Made by a program: the position numbers and the translations under genes. From positions 1 to 39,607 of the forward strand of contig CAYGBA010000005.1 of the NCBI GenBank assembly GCA_964347995.1: 39,607 nt of DNA, read 5' to 3'. Position 1 is the stretch's first letter. The number at the start of each line of letters is the position of its first letter. The DNA comes from GCA-020348365 sp964347995 (GTDB lineage: Archaea; Thermoproteota; Bathyarchaeia; Bathyarchaeales; Bathyarchaeaceae). Shown one piece after another: positions 16,426-24,384 of this stretch. The notes below the pieces were generated by a model, which had not been told where the DNA came from, did not search any database, and saw only the letters and a list, made by a program, of their open reading frames with translations.

Positions 16426-16704
16426 CTATTTCGCCAATGTGATTTCTATAGTGCTGACGTTCGATGGCGAGCCACCCTCTTCTCTGGGTGCCAATTGGTC
16501 TGTGCCGATGCCGATGTTTTTTACCTGCACATCCGGCATGAAGCGCCTTCTGACAACCTCGACAACGTCAACAGCCCGGCTGATAGCTCTGCCTCGTGCC
16601 TTGACGTATATTTCGTCTGCTCCGCCGTGAAAGAGGGTTATGCAAGCCAGTACGTAGTTCATAACTGGCTTCCTTCCGATCAACACATCGTTTCTTTCTG
16701 ACAT
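16426..16704 (-). CDS. alba: DNA/RNA-binding chromatin protein Alba
   Basis: A 92-aa Alba protein. It has the diagnostic N-terminal VLIGRKPVMNYVLAC with the conserved lysine (K12) that contacts nucleic acid, the helix-forming IYVKARGRAISRAVDVVEV, and the C-terminal beta hairpin NIGIGTDQLA...VSTIEITLAK with its charged loop. Alba coats DNA and also binds RNA in archaea. The ATG at 16704 follows aggcggtgaa, an excellent ribosome-binding site. A TATA-like box near 16760-16770 gives a short leader. It leads the alba-KH-aspS transcript. Confidence 0.95.
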   Translation of the reverse strand: MSERNDVLIGRKPVMNYVLACITLFHGGADEIYVKARGRAISRAVDVVEVVRRRFMPDVQVKNIGIGTDQLAPREEGGSPSNVSTIEITLAK

Positions 16705-16932
16705 TTCACCGCCTCACTCCTTGTTTTTCTCATGTTAGACTTGCTATGCTAATTTCTCGGACAATAAATAGGTTACGGTACTTTTCTATAGTAACATACT
16801 GAAGCTGCTAGAATATAGAGCGAAAGTATCATCTCCAGAGAATGAAGTGAATCGTGGGTTCCTCCATGGCAAGTTTATTATTCGACGTATTTTTATGTAA
16901 AATTCTATCTTTAACTAAGAAAAGGTGATTAT

Positions 16933-17397
16933 GTGAGTAGCGAGATTCCATTGGGACGGCCACTCAATCTCCTTCGGATGTTGTATGAGCAAGGCGAGCC
17001 TGCGACAACATACACTGTGCATGTGAAGCAAAGCGAACTGGCAAAACAGCTTGGGATCAGTCGACAGGCGTTAAACGTGCACTTACGCAAGCTTCGAGAC
17101 CTTGGTTGCATCAGAACCGGTAGAGGCTTCATTGACGTAACTGAGGAGGGTCTCAGAGCGCTAGGGATTTTTGTGAATCCAGCCTTCGTATTCATCAAGA
17201 TTTCTCCGCTCAGAAGGGATGAAGCATATCAGAAGATGCTGCAATTTCCAGTTCAAAGAGTATTCAGGGTGGCTGGTGACATGGATGCAGTTCTCGTGGT
17301 GGAGCGGGAAAGGTTGGATGAAGCGCTCCGAAGGTTGGCGCTGGTGGAGGGAGTGCAAGACACGAAATCCTATATTACCATTCAAACACTGAAATAG
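16933..17397 (+). CDS. Winged-helix (Lrp/AsnC-like) transcriptional regulator
   Basis: A 154-aa protein with an N-terminal winged helix: SELAKQLGISRQALNVHLRK is the helix-turn-helix and TGRGFIDVTEEGLRAL the wing. The C-terminal part, about residues 78-152, reads as an AsnC/RAM-like ligand-binding domain: VFRVAGDMDAVLVVERERL. The GTG start is preceded by aaaaggtgat, and a TATA-like gtatttttatg lies about 40 bases upstream. It ends 17 bases before sucC on the same strand, so it probably senses a metabolite and controls the succinyl-CoA synthetase genes and itself (inference from context). Confidence 0.8.
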   Translation: MSSEIPLGRPLNLLRMLYEQGEPATTYTVHVKQSELAKQLGISRQALNVHLRKLRDLGCIRTGRGFIDVTEEGLRALGIFVNPAFVFIKISPLRRDEAYQKMLQFPVQRVFRVAGDMDAVLVVERERLDEALRRLALVEGVQDTKSYITIQTLK

Positions 17398-17414
17398 ATT
17401 CGGAAGGTGCTCAT

Positions 17415-18557
17415 TTGAAGCTGCTGGAACACGAGGCCAAGTCGATCTTCTCTGAATATGGAATACCTGTCCCTAAGGGGGAACTGGCGACCTCTCCATC
17501 GGAAGCTCGGAATTTAGCTGCGAAATTCAATACTTCAGTCGCTATAAAGGCGCAAATCCCGGTGGCGGGAAGGGGAAAGGCAGGTGGAATACTCTTCGCC
17601 GACTCACCAGCAGAGGCTGAAATCGTAGCCAAGAAGCTGCTTGACACACAGATAAGAGGAATGGAGGTAAACAGCGTCTTGGTGGAGGAAAAAATCTCCA
17701 TCCTCAAGGAGCTGTATTTCGGCATAACGGTTGATCGGTCGAGGCGCAGCTATGTGGCTATAGCCTCTTCTGAAGGAGGTATGGAGATAGAGGAGATCGC
17801 TGCAAGAATGCCGGAGAAGATAAGCAAGGCCTTCATTGATCCGTCACATGGTTTCCATTCTTATCACACCCTTCAAATCGCGACCAAATTGGGCTACAAA
17901 GGGAAAAAGATGCGCGACCTTGCCGGAGTTTTTCTCAAGCATTATGAGGTTGCAATGGACTACGATGCCGAATTAGCCGAGATGAACCCACTCGTCGAAA
18001 CGTCTGAGGGAAATTTTGTCGCCGCCGACACGCGAATCATAGTGGATGACAATGCGCTTTACCGACATCCCGAGTTCAAGAAACAATTGACAGAGAAGGC
18101 TGGGCTTTCCTATCCAGAACTGGAGGCTCGAAGAAGCGGGTTGGCATACGTCAAACTCGAGGGGAACATAGGGGTTATCGGAAATGGCGCAGGCTTGGTG
18201 ATGGCCACTCTTGACTCCATTCAGCTGTACGGAGGAGAGCCAGCAAACTTTCTGGACATAGGCGGGGGAGCTTCTTCAGACAAGATGGCGACGGCGCTCA
18301 ACATCGTTCTATCTGATCCAGGAGTCGGTGTTGTTTTCATTAATATTTTAGGTGGCATCACCAGATGTGACGAGGTGGCTAGAGGAATTCTGGAGGCTAA
18401 GAGACGAACGGGCTTCCGTAAGCCTATGGTGATAAGGTTGATGGGAACAAATGAGGAGGAAGGGAGACGAATTCTCACAGATGCAGAAATCCACGTTTTA
18501 CATAGCATGGAGCAAGCCGCTAGAAAGGCTGTTGAGATCGTGAAGGCTGGTGGGTGA
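17415..18557 (+). CDS. sucC: Succinyl-CoA synthetase (ADP-forming), beta subunit
   Basis: A 380-aa ATP-grasp subunit. The N-terminus LKLLEHEAKSIFSEYGIPVP is typical of SucC. AELAEMNPLVET near residues 190-200 contains the metal-binding ATP-grasp residues. The C-terminal flavodoxin-like domain shows NFLDIGGGASSDKMATAL and INILGGITRCDEVARGI. With SucD it interconverts succinyl-CoA and succinate while making or using ATP or GTP. The start is TTG at 17415. sucD begins 3 bases after the stop, so the two are translationally linked. The pair could instead serve other acyl-CoA substrates in an archaeal ADP-forming ligase role. Confidence 0.93.
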   Translation: MKLLEHEAKSIFSEYGIPVPKGELATSPSEARNLAAKFNTSVAIKAQIPVAGRGKAGGILFADSPAEAEIVAKKLLDTQIRGMEVNSVLVEEKISILKELYFGITVDRSRRSYVAIASSEGGMEIEEIAARMPEKISKAFIDPSHGFHSYHTLQIATKLGYKGKKMRDLAGVFLKHYEVAMDYDAELAEMNPLVETSEGNFVAADTRIIVDDNALYRHPEFKKQLTEKAGLSYPELEARRSGLAYVKLEGNIGVIGNGAGLVMATLDSIQLYGGEPANFLDIGGGASSDKMATALNIVLSDPGVGVVFINILGGITRCDEVARGILEAKRRTGFRKPMVIRLMGTNEEEGRRILTDAEIHVLHSMEQAARKAVEIVKAGG

Positions 18558-18560
18558 TCT

Positions 18561-19445
18561 TTGGCCATCTTTGTTGATAAGAGCACAAAGGCCATAGTTC
18601 AGGGCATAACCGGAACTCAAGGCAGCTTCCACACAAGATTGATGCTTGACTACGGCACTCAGATCGTTGCTGGCGTGACTCCGGGGAAAGGAGGAACTGA
18701 AGTTCTTGGAATTTCGGTCTATGACACGGTGGAAGAAGCCCTAGAGGAACACGATGCAAACACTACGATAATCTTTGTTCCAGCTCCATTCGCGGCAGAT
18801 GCAGCCTTTGAAGCCATAGAAGCTGGACTGGATACTGTCGTGATAATTACCGAGCGCATTCCCATCAAGGATGCGATACAGGTTATGGCCTACGCGAAAC
18901 AACACGACGCAACTGTGATTGGTCCGAACACGCCTGGTATAATCACGCCCGATGAGTGCAAGCTGGGGGTGATGCCGGCGCACGTTTTCAGTGAAGGAGT
19001 GGTGGGGATGGTGTCGAGAAGTGGAACCCTGACTTATGAGATAGCCGCGGGGCTCTTGGCTAAGGGGCTGGGACATTCGACGTGCCTCGGCTTGGGGGGA
19101 GATCCTATTGTTGGCTTGAGCTTTGTCGAAGTGCTGAAAGAGTTTGAGAAAGATGAGTCCACAAAGGCTGTCGCTCTGATCGGTGAAATCGGTGGAAATC
19201 TCGAGGAGAAGGCTGCTGAACTCATCTCCACAAAGGGCTACGAAAAGCCTGTGGCTGCTTTCATAGCTGGAAGAACTGCGCCGCCTGGAAAGAGGATGGG
19301 ACATGCTGGGGCGATAATCATGGGTAGGGCTGGGACTGCTAAGAGTAAGATTAAGGCTTTGGAGGCAGCTGGTGTTGGTGTGGCTGACAAACCAAATGAT
19401 GTTGCGAGGATTTTGGTAGATGAGTTAAAGAGGGGTGTATTTTAA
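18561..19445 (+). CDS. sucD: Succinyl-CoA synthetase (ADP-forming), alpha subunit
   Basis: A 294-aa CoA-binding subunit. The N-terminal Rossmann-like CoA domain shows IVQGITGTQGSFHTRLMLDY, then VTPGKGG. The C-terminal ligase domain has GRTAPPGKRMGHAGAII with the phosphorylated active-site histidine at residue 248. GEIGGNLEEKAAE forms the other phosphate loop. The size is standard for SucD. The start is TTG at 18561, right after sucC. With sucC and the upstream regulator it forms a compact operon, followed after about 40 bases by an independently promoted gene. Confidence 0.95.
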   Translation: MAIFVDKSTKAIVQGITGTQGSFHTRLMLDYGTQIVAGVTPGKGGTEVLGISVYDTVEEALEEHDANTTIIFVPAPFAADAAFEAIEAGLDTVVIITERIPIKDAIQVMAYAKQHDATVIGPNTPGIITPDECKLGVMPAHVFSEGVVGMVSRSGTLTYEIAAGLLAKGLGHSTCLGLGGDPIVGLSFVEVLKEFEKDESTKAVALIGEIGGNLEEKAAELISTKGYEKPVAAFIAGRTAPPGKRMGHAGAIIMGRAGTAKSKIKALEAAGVGVADKPNDVARILVDELKRGVF

Positions 19446-19459
19446 AGTCAACTAGATCC

Positions 19460-19468
19460 TATATTTAA
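19460..19468 (+). promoter_or_regulatory. TATA box of the 19488 gene / rpl40e unit
   Basis: The sequence ctatatttaa is centred about 24 bases before ATG 19488. This favours a leaderless start there over the GTG at 19470, which would lie upstream of the transcription start. Confidence 0.5.
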
Positions 19469-19487
19469 TGTGAGAGTAGCTCCGGGG

Positions 19488-19835
19488 ATGTCTGAGGCTC
19501 GCTTTGCTAGAAGGCCAAGGGTTGTGATCTCAAGAAAGAGATATGTAGTTATCACAGAGGATGGTGTCAGGTTCGCTAGGGAATGCTACTGCTCTTCGGT
19601 GAGCATGCCCGGACCCGAGATCGCGCTTTATGGTTTTCTCCTTACGTTGCTCTCTTTTGGTGGTGTCATGCCTTTGGATGTTGTTAGGCGTTGGCGTCGC
19701 ACCAAGATCTTGAGGAAGGCGTCAGATAGCAAGTTCGTTGTTGTGAGCGGGTCTAGACGTGTTTTGCCGAAGAATGTGGTTGAGGCGGCTATGAGGGAGA
19801 TCTGGGGGGAGTGTCCGAAGTCTATTTATGTATGA
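19488..19835 (+). CDS. Hypothetical basic protein, 115 aa, upstream of rpl40e
   Basis: The product begins MSEARFARRPRVVISRKRYV and is strongly basic in its first and central parts (VVRRWRRTKILRKAS). It has a hydrophobic stretch IALYGFLLTLLSFGGV near residues 45-60 and cysteines in ECYCSS. I do not recognise a family. Its position directly before ribosomal protein L40e, on the same strand with a 33-base gap, and its charge suggest a nucleic-acid or ribosome association, but that is inference. The frame can also start at GTG 19470; the TATA spacing favours 19488. Confidence 0.6.
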   Translation: MSEARFARRPRVVISRKRYVVITEDGVRFARECYCSSVSMPGPEIALYGFLLTLLSFGGVMPLDVVRRWRRTKILRKASDSKFVVVSGSRRVLPKNVVEAAMREIWGECPKSIYV

Positions 19836-19868
19836 GTTGTTTTTGTTGTTTGGAAGTTGGTGATTGAT

Positions 19869-20030
19869 TTGCCTATTATGGATCCCTTCAAGAAGGCCCT
19901 TGCTCAAAGGCATAGGTTGAGGATGAAGATTTGCAGGGAGTGTGGGGCTAGGAATGCTGCTAGTGCTGTTAAGTGTAGGAAGTGTAGGAGCAAGAATCTG
20001 AGGTGGAAGAAGAGAGAACTCGTCAGGTAG
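19869..20030 (+). CDS. rpl40e: Large ribosomal subunit protein eL40 (L40e), 53 aa
   Basis: Translation from TTG 19869 gives MPIMDPFKKALAQRHRLRM followed by two zinc knuckles, ICRECGARN and KCRKCRSKNL, and a basic tail, WKKRELVR. The MPI-DP opening, the paired CxxC ligands and the length are those of archaeal eL40. The TTG start reproduces the family N-terminus better than the internal ATG at 19878, and ggtgat lies six bases upstream. It is co-oriented with the preceding unknown gene and follows sucCD. The gene is short enough to be missed by length-filtered gene calling. Confidence 0.92.
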   Translation: MPIMDPFKKALAQRHRLRMKICRECGARNAASAVKCRKCRSKNLRWKKRELVR

Positions 20031-20176
20031 CATTTTGCCACGTTTATTTATCGCGAGGTGGCTTCCTCTCTGGATGCACGTTCAACTTTACTTCCTTTCA
20101 CTAGTTATATTTCATGCATGAATACAGAAGATGTTTTATTTTGTTGTTATGCGAATTAGATTTCGGAGACACTAGA

Positions 20177-20851
20177 GTGAAAGTTGTGATTCGCATCGGC
20201 GGCTCCGTAGTCGCTTCACCGCCCGATCCAGTGCTGATAAGCAGATATGCGGATCTGTTGAGGAATCTGAAGAAGAAAGGTCATGATTTGATCGTTGTGG
20301 TTGGAGGCGGGAAAATAGCCCGAGACTTGATCGAGTTGGCAAAGAAGATAGAGTTGAGCGCGCCAGACCAAGACGACCTTGCCATCTCGGTCTCAAGGTT
20401 GTTTGCTCAGTTGCTGGCTAGGAAAGTGGGTGGTCTGGGGTCTAATGTTGTTCCTATATCGATTCCTGAGGTTGTTCAACTGCTGGATGGGGAGAAAATC
20501 GTGGTCATGGGTGGATTGAGACCGGGAATGACCACAGATGCCGTGGCCGCCATGGTCGCTGAGACCGTTGGCGCTGATCTTTTGGTCAAAGCCACGGATC
20601 AGGAAGGGATATACACAAAAGATCCGGACAAGCATCCGGATGCGCAGAAGATCGACGAATTGAGTTTCGACGATTTGTTAGGGTTGTTTGAGGAAGACAA
20701 GCACAAGGCTGGGATACATCAGATTCTGGATCCTGAGGCTGTTCGGGTTCTTCAGAGAAGTAAGACAAGGACAGTTGTGGTGAACGGGTTTAAGCCTGAG
20801 AATGTTTTGTTGGCTGTTAAAGGGAAGATGGTTGGCACATTAGTCAGGTAG
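20177..20851 (+). CDS. pyrH: UMP kinase (archaeal PyrH)
   Basis: The enzyme phosphorylates UMP to UDP. The protein starts VKVVIRIGGSVV at GTG 20177, the amino-acid-kinase glycine loop, followed by DLIVVVGGGKIARDL, DQDDLAISVSRL (UMP site), GGLRPGMTTDAVAAMVAE and the nucleotide-binding KATDQEGIYTKDP. At 224 aa it matches archaeal UMP kinases, which lack the bacterial GTP-regulation features. The frame is open upstream to an ATG at 20114, but that extension is unlike the family. cggagacactaga gives a ribosome-binding site for the GTG, and a TATA-like ttttatttt lies near 20133-20141. Confidence 0.93.
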   Translation: MKVVIRIGGSVVASPPDPVLISRYADLLRNLKKKGHDLIVVVGGGKIARDLIELAKKIELSAPDQDDLAISVSRLFAQLLARKVGGLGSNVVPISIPEVVQLLDGEKIVVMGGLRPGMTTDAVAAMVAETVGADLLVKATDQEGIYTKDPDKHPDAQKIDELSFDDLLGLFEEDKHKAGIHQILDPEAVRVLQRSKTRTVVVNGFKPENVLLAVKGKMVGTLVR

Positions 20852-20869
20852 CTGTTTGAAGTTCATCGG

Positions 20870-22153
20870 CTATGTTTCTATAGCAGGTAGGTGGGGTTGC
20901 GCCGTTTCTACGGCGATTGTACCTACCCGCTTCTCAGGTTCGTGTACTAGAAACAGAACCACGAGCAACGCTGCAAACGTGAATCCGAGGCTTACGAAGA
21001 ATGGCGACTGCCGTAGGACGCCTTCATAGAGAAAGCCACCAAGCAACATGCCCAAGCCCATGATAATATAACCAACAAAATTGTTGAATCCAACGACTTT
21101 ACCCCTGTTGACCGGTTGTACGAGATCCGTTGAAAGCGCCATCGTTCCTGACATCACCATCATCTGAGCGAAACCAAACAACGACATGGAAATAAGAACC
21201 ATGGAGAAGTCGCCAAAGGCAAACACCACAGTGGCCACACCAAAAATACCCAAACCGAGAAGCATCGGAATCTTCCGTCCAACCTTATCAACCATCTTGC
21301 CGATCGGAAGAGAGGCCACAACCATAGTAACCAAGAGAGGAATATGCGTAAAATACCATTGCTGCTCAGGTATCCCTAACACATCCCTCGCATAAAGCGC
21401 ATTAATAACATTGGTAAGAGAAATACCAAACATTAAGAGTGTCCTAACCGAAAACAGCCACAGCACTGTCCTAGGCACAACCTTCCAGACCCCCAAGCTC
21501 TCCCTAACCGCCTTTGGATAAGAAGAAAAGAAATAGCTGAAGCGAATTACCTGCCCATCTTTCGTCGTTTCCTTCAACCTAAGCCGCAACACAGCCGCAG
21601 CGAGAAAAAGCCCAGTCATCAATAGATAAATGAGCCTTTGCCCGGTAACCTTCCCCAACCAAGCAAAAATGAATATGGCAATCACTGGACCCGGAGTGTT
21701 AAATGTCCCGTGAATAAGCTGGATGATTGAAGAACCCATACCTCTTCGCTCTGGGGGTAATGAATCCTGAACCATCGCAAACAAAGCCGGCTGATAAATC
21801 AGACAGAGACTACTAACAATTGACCCTAGCAAGATGAAGTGCCAAGTGGGAGCAAACGCAAAAAACAGAAACGACAAAGCCATCGCAAAAGTCATCGTTG
21901 AGATCAGCCAACGCCTCCCATACTTATCTGCGAGATAGCCGCCGGGAAAAGCCACAATCGCCATGGCTAAGAAGTTGCCAAGACCTATAAGTCCTAATGC
22001 TACGGGAGGTCCACCTAGAGCTTCAACATAATACTGAAAATTAGGCATGGGCATCTCCATGGCAATATCCATTATCATCCAACTAAACACTAGAATCCGA
22101 TAGTTACCTGTGATGAAAGAGAACTCTCGCTTGAGAAGGTCTACTAGTCCCAT
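20870..22153 (-). CDS. MFS transporter, 12-TM type
   Basis: A 427-aa hydrophobic protein with about twelve predicted membrane segments. The loop between helices 2 and 3 has the MFS signature GGYLADKYGRRW. The equivalent loop of the second half is GKMVDKVGRKIP. DSLPPERRGMGSS, following an early helix, is common in drug or sugar efflux members. Substrate and direction cannot be told. It is convergent with UMP kinase and alone on its strand. ggcgaaatcc precedes the ATG at 22153. The tail at window position 1-72 appears to come from another transporter of this type. Confidence 0.9.
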   Translation of the reverse strand: MGLVDLLKREFSFITGNYRILVFSWMIMDIAMEMPMPNFQYYVEALGGPPVALGLIGLGNFLAMAIVAFPGGYLADKYGRRWLISTMTFAMALSFLFFAFAPTWHFILLGSIVSSLCLIYQPALFAMVQDSLPPERRGMGSSIIQLIHGTFNTPGPVIAIFIFAWLGKVTGQRLIYLLMTGLFLAAAVLRLRLKETTKDGQVIRFSYFFSSYPKAVRESLGVWKVVPRTVLWLFSVRTLLMFGISLTNVINALYARDVLGIPEQQWYFTHIPLLVTMVVASLPIGKMVDKVGRKIPMLLGLGIFGVATVVFAFGDFSMVLISMSLFGFAQMMVMSGTMALSTDLVQPVNRGKVVGFNNFVGYIIMGLGMLLGGFLYEGVLRQSPFFVSLGFTFAALLVVLFLVHEPEKRVGTIAVETAQPHLPAIET

Positions 22154-22316
22154 GGATTTCGCCTTTTTCTGAAAGGAGAAAACACCTTGTGATATAAGGC
22201 TTAACTTCGGAAACCATTCGCAGGCGTTTCAAAGGCAACTTATGCGGCTGTCGAGTGGAGTTTCTTCGAAACTTTTTGGATGTGAGTTGATGGATATTGA
22301 ATCTAATAGGCTGGGC

Positions 22317-22805
22317 TCAACGTATTTTCAGTTCTAGGCTGATCATGTCGCCTTTCTTGAAACCCATCTTGTAGAAGAATCTAAGCAAGTTCCAGTCGTT
22401 CCATCTTACCAGAGTGTAGACCACGTTCACTCCCTCTATGTTACCTTCTTTTGCTTCTGGTCTCTCCTCTTTTCCCGTGCGCTTGAAGTTTTCTATGAGG
22501 CTCTTGAAGAGGATTTTTCCGATGCCTCTATTCTGATATTCTGGGTCTATGCCTATGGTGTCTATCCATCCAACTGTGTCAGGCACCCCGAACTCCCATC
22601 CGCTCACGTACCCGAGTATGAATCCCACAACATTTCCCTCTATTTCCGCGGCTAGCGCTGGTCTTGGATAGATGTCCACGTACCCTATTTTCCTTCTCCA
22701 GTAATGTCGTCTCGGTTTTCCCAAGATCTTCCTGTCGATCTCGACTACCGCTTCTAGGTCGTTTTCGGTGAGTGCCCTAATCTTTAGTCCAGATATCATT
22801 TTCAT
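22317..22805 (-). CDS. GNAT-family N-acetyltransferase (RimI-like)
   Basis: A 162-aa single GNAT domain. The core acetyl-CoA motif is TIGIDPEYQNRGIGKILFKS, containing the QxxGxG loop. Upstream, VVGFILGYVSGW forms strands 3-4, and LLRFFYKMGFKKGDMISLEL at the C-terminus is the typical end. The substrate is unknown; protein N-terminal acetylation as in RimI/Ard1 is possible. A GGAGG lies at 22809-22813 on the minus strand. It fits the second ATG (22799) as well as the first (22805), so the true start may be two codons later. Confidence 0.85.
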   Translation of the reverse strand: MKMISGLKIRALTENDLEAVVEIDRKILGKPRRHYWRRKIGYVDIYPRPALAAEIEGNVVGFILGYVSGWEFGVPDTVGWIDTIGIDPEYQNRGIGKILFKSLIENFKRTGKEERPEAKEGNIEGVNVVYTLVRWNDWNLLRFFYKMGFKKGDMISLELKIR

Positions 22806-22917
22806 AGACCTCCTGTATGCGATGAATGACTCTTGGTTAAAACTCTTGTGTGTTCTCTAGTCCAGTTGTCATTTTGGAAAAAAAATTAATAGAAACGAAG
22901 GGTTAGTGTGGAATGGT

Positions 22918-23023
22918 GCAGGGGTAGCAGAGCCTGGTCAATCCCTATGGAGGGACTTTATGCGCGGGACTCAAGATCCCGTCCCGAAGGGGTACATGGG
23001 TTCAAATCCCATCCCCTGCACCA
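22918..23023 (+). tRNA. tRNA-Leu(CAA) with an 18-nt D-loop insertion, CCA encoded
   Basis: Acceptor arms GCAGGGG and CCCCTGC pair fully. The anticodon arm is CGGGA-CTCAAGA-TCCCG with anticodon CAA (Leu). A long variable arm (TCCCGAAGGGGTAC), a T arm ATGGG/CCCAT and an encoded A-CCA end are present. Between A21 and A22, 18 extra bases (22942-22959) form a small hairpin, TCCCT-ATGG-AGGGA. Removing them leaves exactly 88 bases, the normal length of a Leu tRNA with CCA. The extra bases are either a non-canonical intron or a stable D-loop expansion. An A/T-rich aaaattaata near 22880 may be its TATA box. Confidence 0.93.
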
Positions 23024-23125
23024 ATTACCTAGCTAGTCCACTTAGAATCTTCTAATGCTGACTTTGGTTCCTCAATTTTTATATCAAACCGCCGAGCAGA
23101 TTTCTATTCTTGTGAGGAATCTGTT

Positions 23126-23668
23126 GTGGAAGCATTGATAGTTATAGACATGCTCAACGACTTCGTCACAGGCGTACTCAAAACTCACAGAGCCAAACAT
23201 ATAATCCCCAAAATAAAGAGGCTCATCAAAACCGCCAGAGACGCCAATATCCCCGTGATTTACTCTAACGACGCCCATCTCCCCGTTGACTCCGAGCTTG
23301 AGAAATGGGGCGAACACGCCATGAAAGGCACAAAAGGCGCAGAGGTCATACCACAACTGAAGCCGGCCAGTGGCGACTACGTGAAGGAGAAGAGGACATA
23401 CAGCGGCTTCTTCGAGACAGGCTTAGATCTGCTACTCAGGGATATGGATGTAAGCACAATAATTCTCACAGGCTTACATGCAAACATATGTGTACGACAC
23501 ACCGCAGCCGACGGATTCTTCAGAGGCTACAAGATAGTTGTGCCCAGAGACGCCACAGAAGCGCTTAGCGAGGAAGAATATCAGCAGGGACTGGAATACC
23601 TCAAAAAAGTCTATGACGTGGAAATAACGGAAACCGAGCAAATAATTGGCAGATGGAGTCAAAGTTAA
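23126..23668 (+). CDS. Isochorismatase-like cysteine hydrolase (nicotinamidase family)
   Basis: A 180-aa single-domain hydrolase with the family's triad: D8 in VIDMLNDF, K89 in VKEKRTYSGF and C122 in GLHANICVRHTAADG. The cis-peptide GLHAN region precedes the nucleophile as usual. Members hydrolyse nicotinamide, isochorismate, ureidoacrylate or related amides. Nicotinamidase, for NAD salvage, is plausible for this length but unproved. The start is GTG at 23126, with a TATA-like tttttatatc at about 23074-23083. It is an independent unit beside tRNA-Leu(CAA). Confidence 0.88.
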   Translation: MEALIVIDMLNDFVTGVLKTHRAKHIIPKIKRLIKTARDANIPVIYSNDAHLPVDSELEKWGEHAMKGTKGAEVIPQLKPASGDYVKEKRTYSGFFETGLDLLLRDMDVSTIILTGLHANICVRHTAADGFFRGYKIVVPRDATEALSEEEYQQGLEYLKKVYDVEITETEQIIGRWSQS

Positions 23669-23745
23669 GTTAACATTTGAAAGCTGATATTACTTTTATT
23701 AGATATTTCATGTTTGAATCTCCAATCTAGGAGAACTATGCAAGA

Positions 23746-24384
23746 ATGATGTCTCAAGAGGATGTGTTAAAAATTATCGAGTTACTGAGAAAGGAGTATC
23801 CTGATGTTAACGGAACAACCCTCAATTTCAGCACGCCTTTAGAGCTTCTGGTTGCCACGATTCTTGCTGCCCAGTGTACGGATGAGCGGGTCAACGAGGT
23901 TACCAAAGACCTCTTCAAGAAATATAAAACCGCAGAGGACTACGCAAAGGCTGACCTAGAAGAGCTGGAAACGGATATCAAACCGACAGGCTTCTACAGA
24001 GTCAAAGCCAAACGTCTCAAGAAATGCTGCAAGATGCTCGCTGAAGAGTACGATTCTGAAATCCCCCAGAATCTAAATGAGCTAACCAAATTACCCGGTG
24101 TCGCGAAGAAGACGGCGAACCTCGTGCTCTCAAACGCCTTCGGCATCAACCAAGGGATCGCGATGGACACGCATGTGAGACGGCTGTCGAAGAGGCTTCA
24201 GCTGAGTGAAAAGAAGCAGATTGACAAGATGGAGAGGGATCTGATGGAGCTGATTCCAAAAGAGAAATGGTTCGACTTCACATATCTGATAGTAACCCAC
24301 GGAAGAAACGTCTGTACGGCGAGAAATCCGAAATGTGGAGAGTGCGTGTTGAAGGGACTTTGCCCCTCTGCTTTCACCTTCTAA
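23746..24384 (+). CDS. nth: Endonuclease III (DNA glycosylase/AP lyase)
   Basis: A 212-aa base-excision repair enzyme. The helix-hairpin-helix LPGVAKKTANLVL carries the lyase lysine K122. The catalytic aspartate is D141 in AMDTHVRR. The C-terminus has the [4Fe-4S] cluster loop C190-x6-C197-x2-C200-x5-C206. It excises oxidised pyrimidines and nicks AP sites, leaving 3' blocked ends. The start could be either M of the MMSQ pair. Its stop codon overlaps the stop of the convergent zincin gene by three bases. A LigD-type 3'-phosphoesterase gene lies 570 bases away, a possible end-cleaning partner. Confidence 0.94.
   Translation: MMSQEDVLKIIELLRKEYPDVNGTTLNFSTPLELLVATILAAQCTDERVNEVTKDLFKKYKTAEDYAKADLEELETDIKPTGFYRVKAKRLKKCCKMLAEEYDSEIPQNLNELTKLPGVAKKTANLVLSNAFGINQGIAMDTHVRRLSKRLQLSEKKQIDKMERDLMELIPKEKWFDFTYLIVTHGRNVCTARNPKCGECVLKGLCPSAFTF

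Noticed and set aside
16772..16795. Inverted repeat GTTAC/GTAAC between alba and the winged-helix regulator
   Set aside because: It has only five bases per arm with a 14-base spacer and no second copy; not distinguishable from chance.
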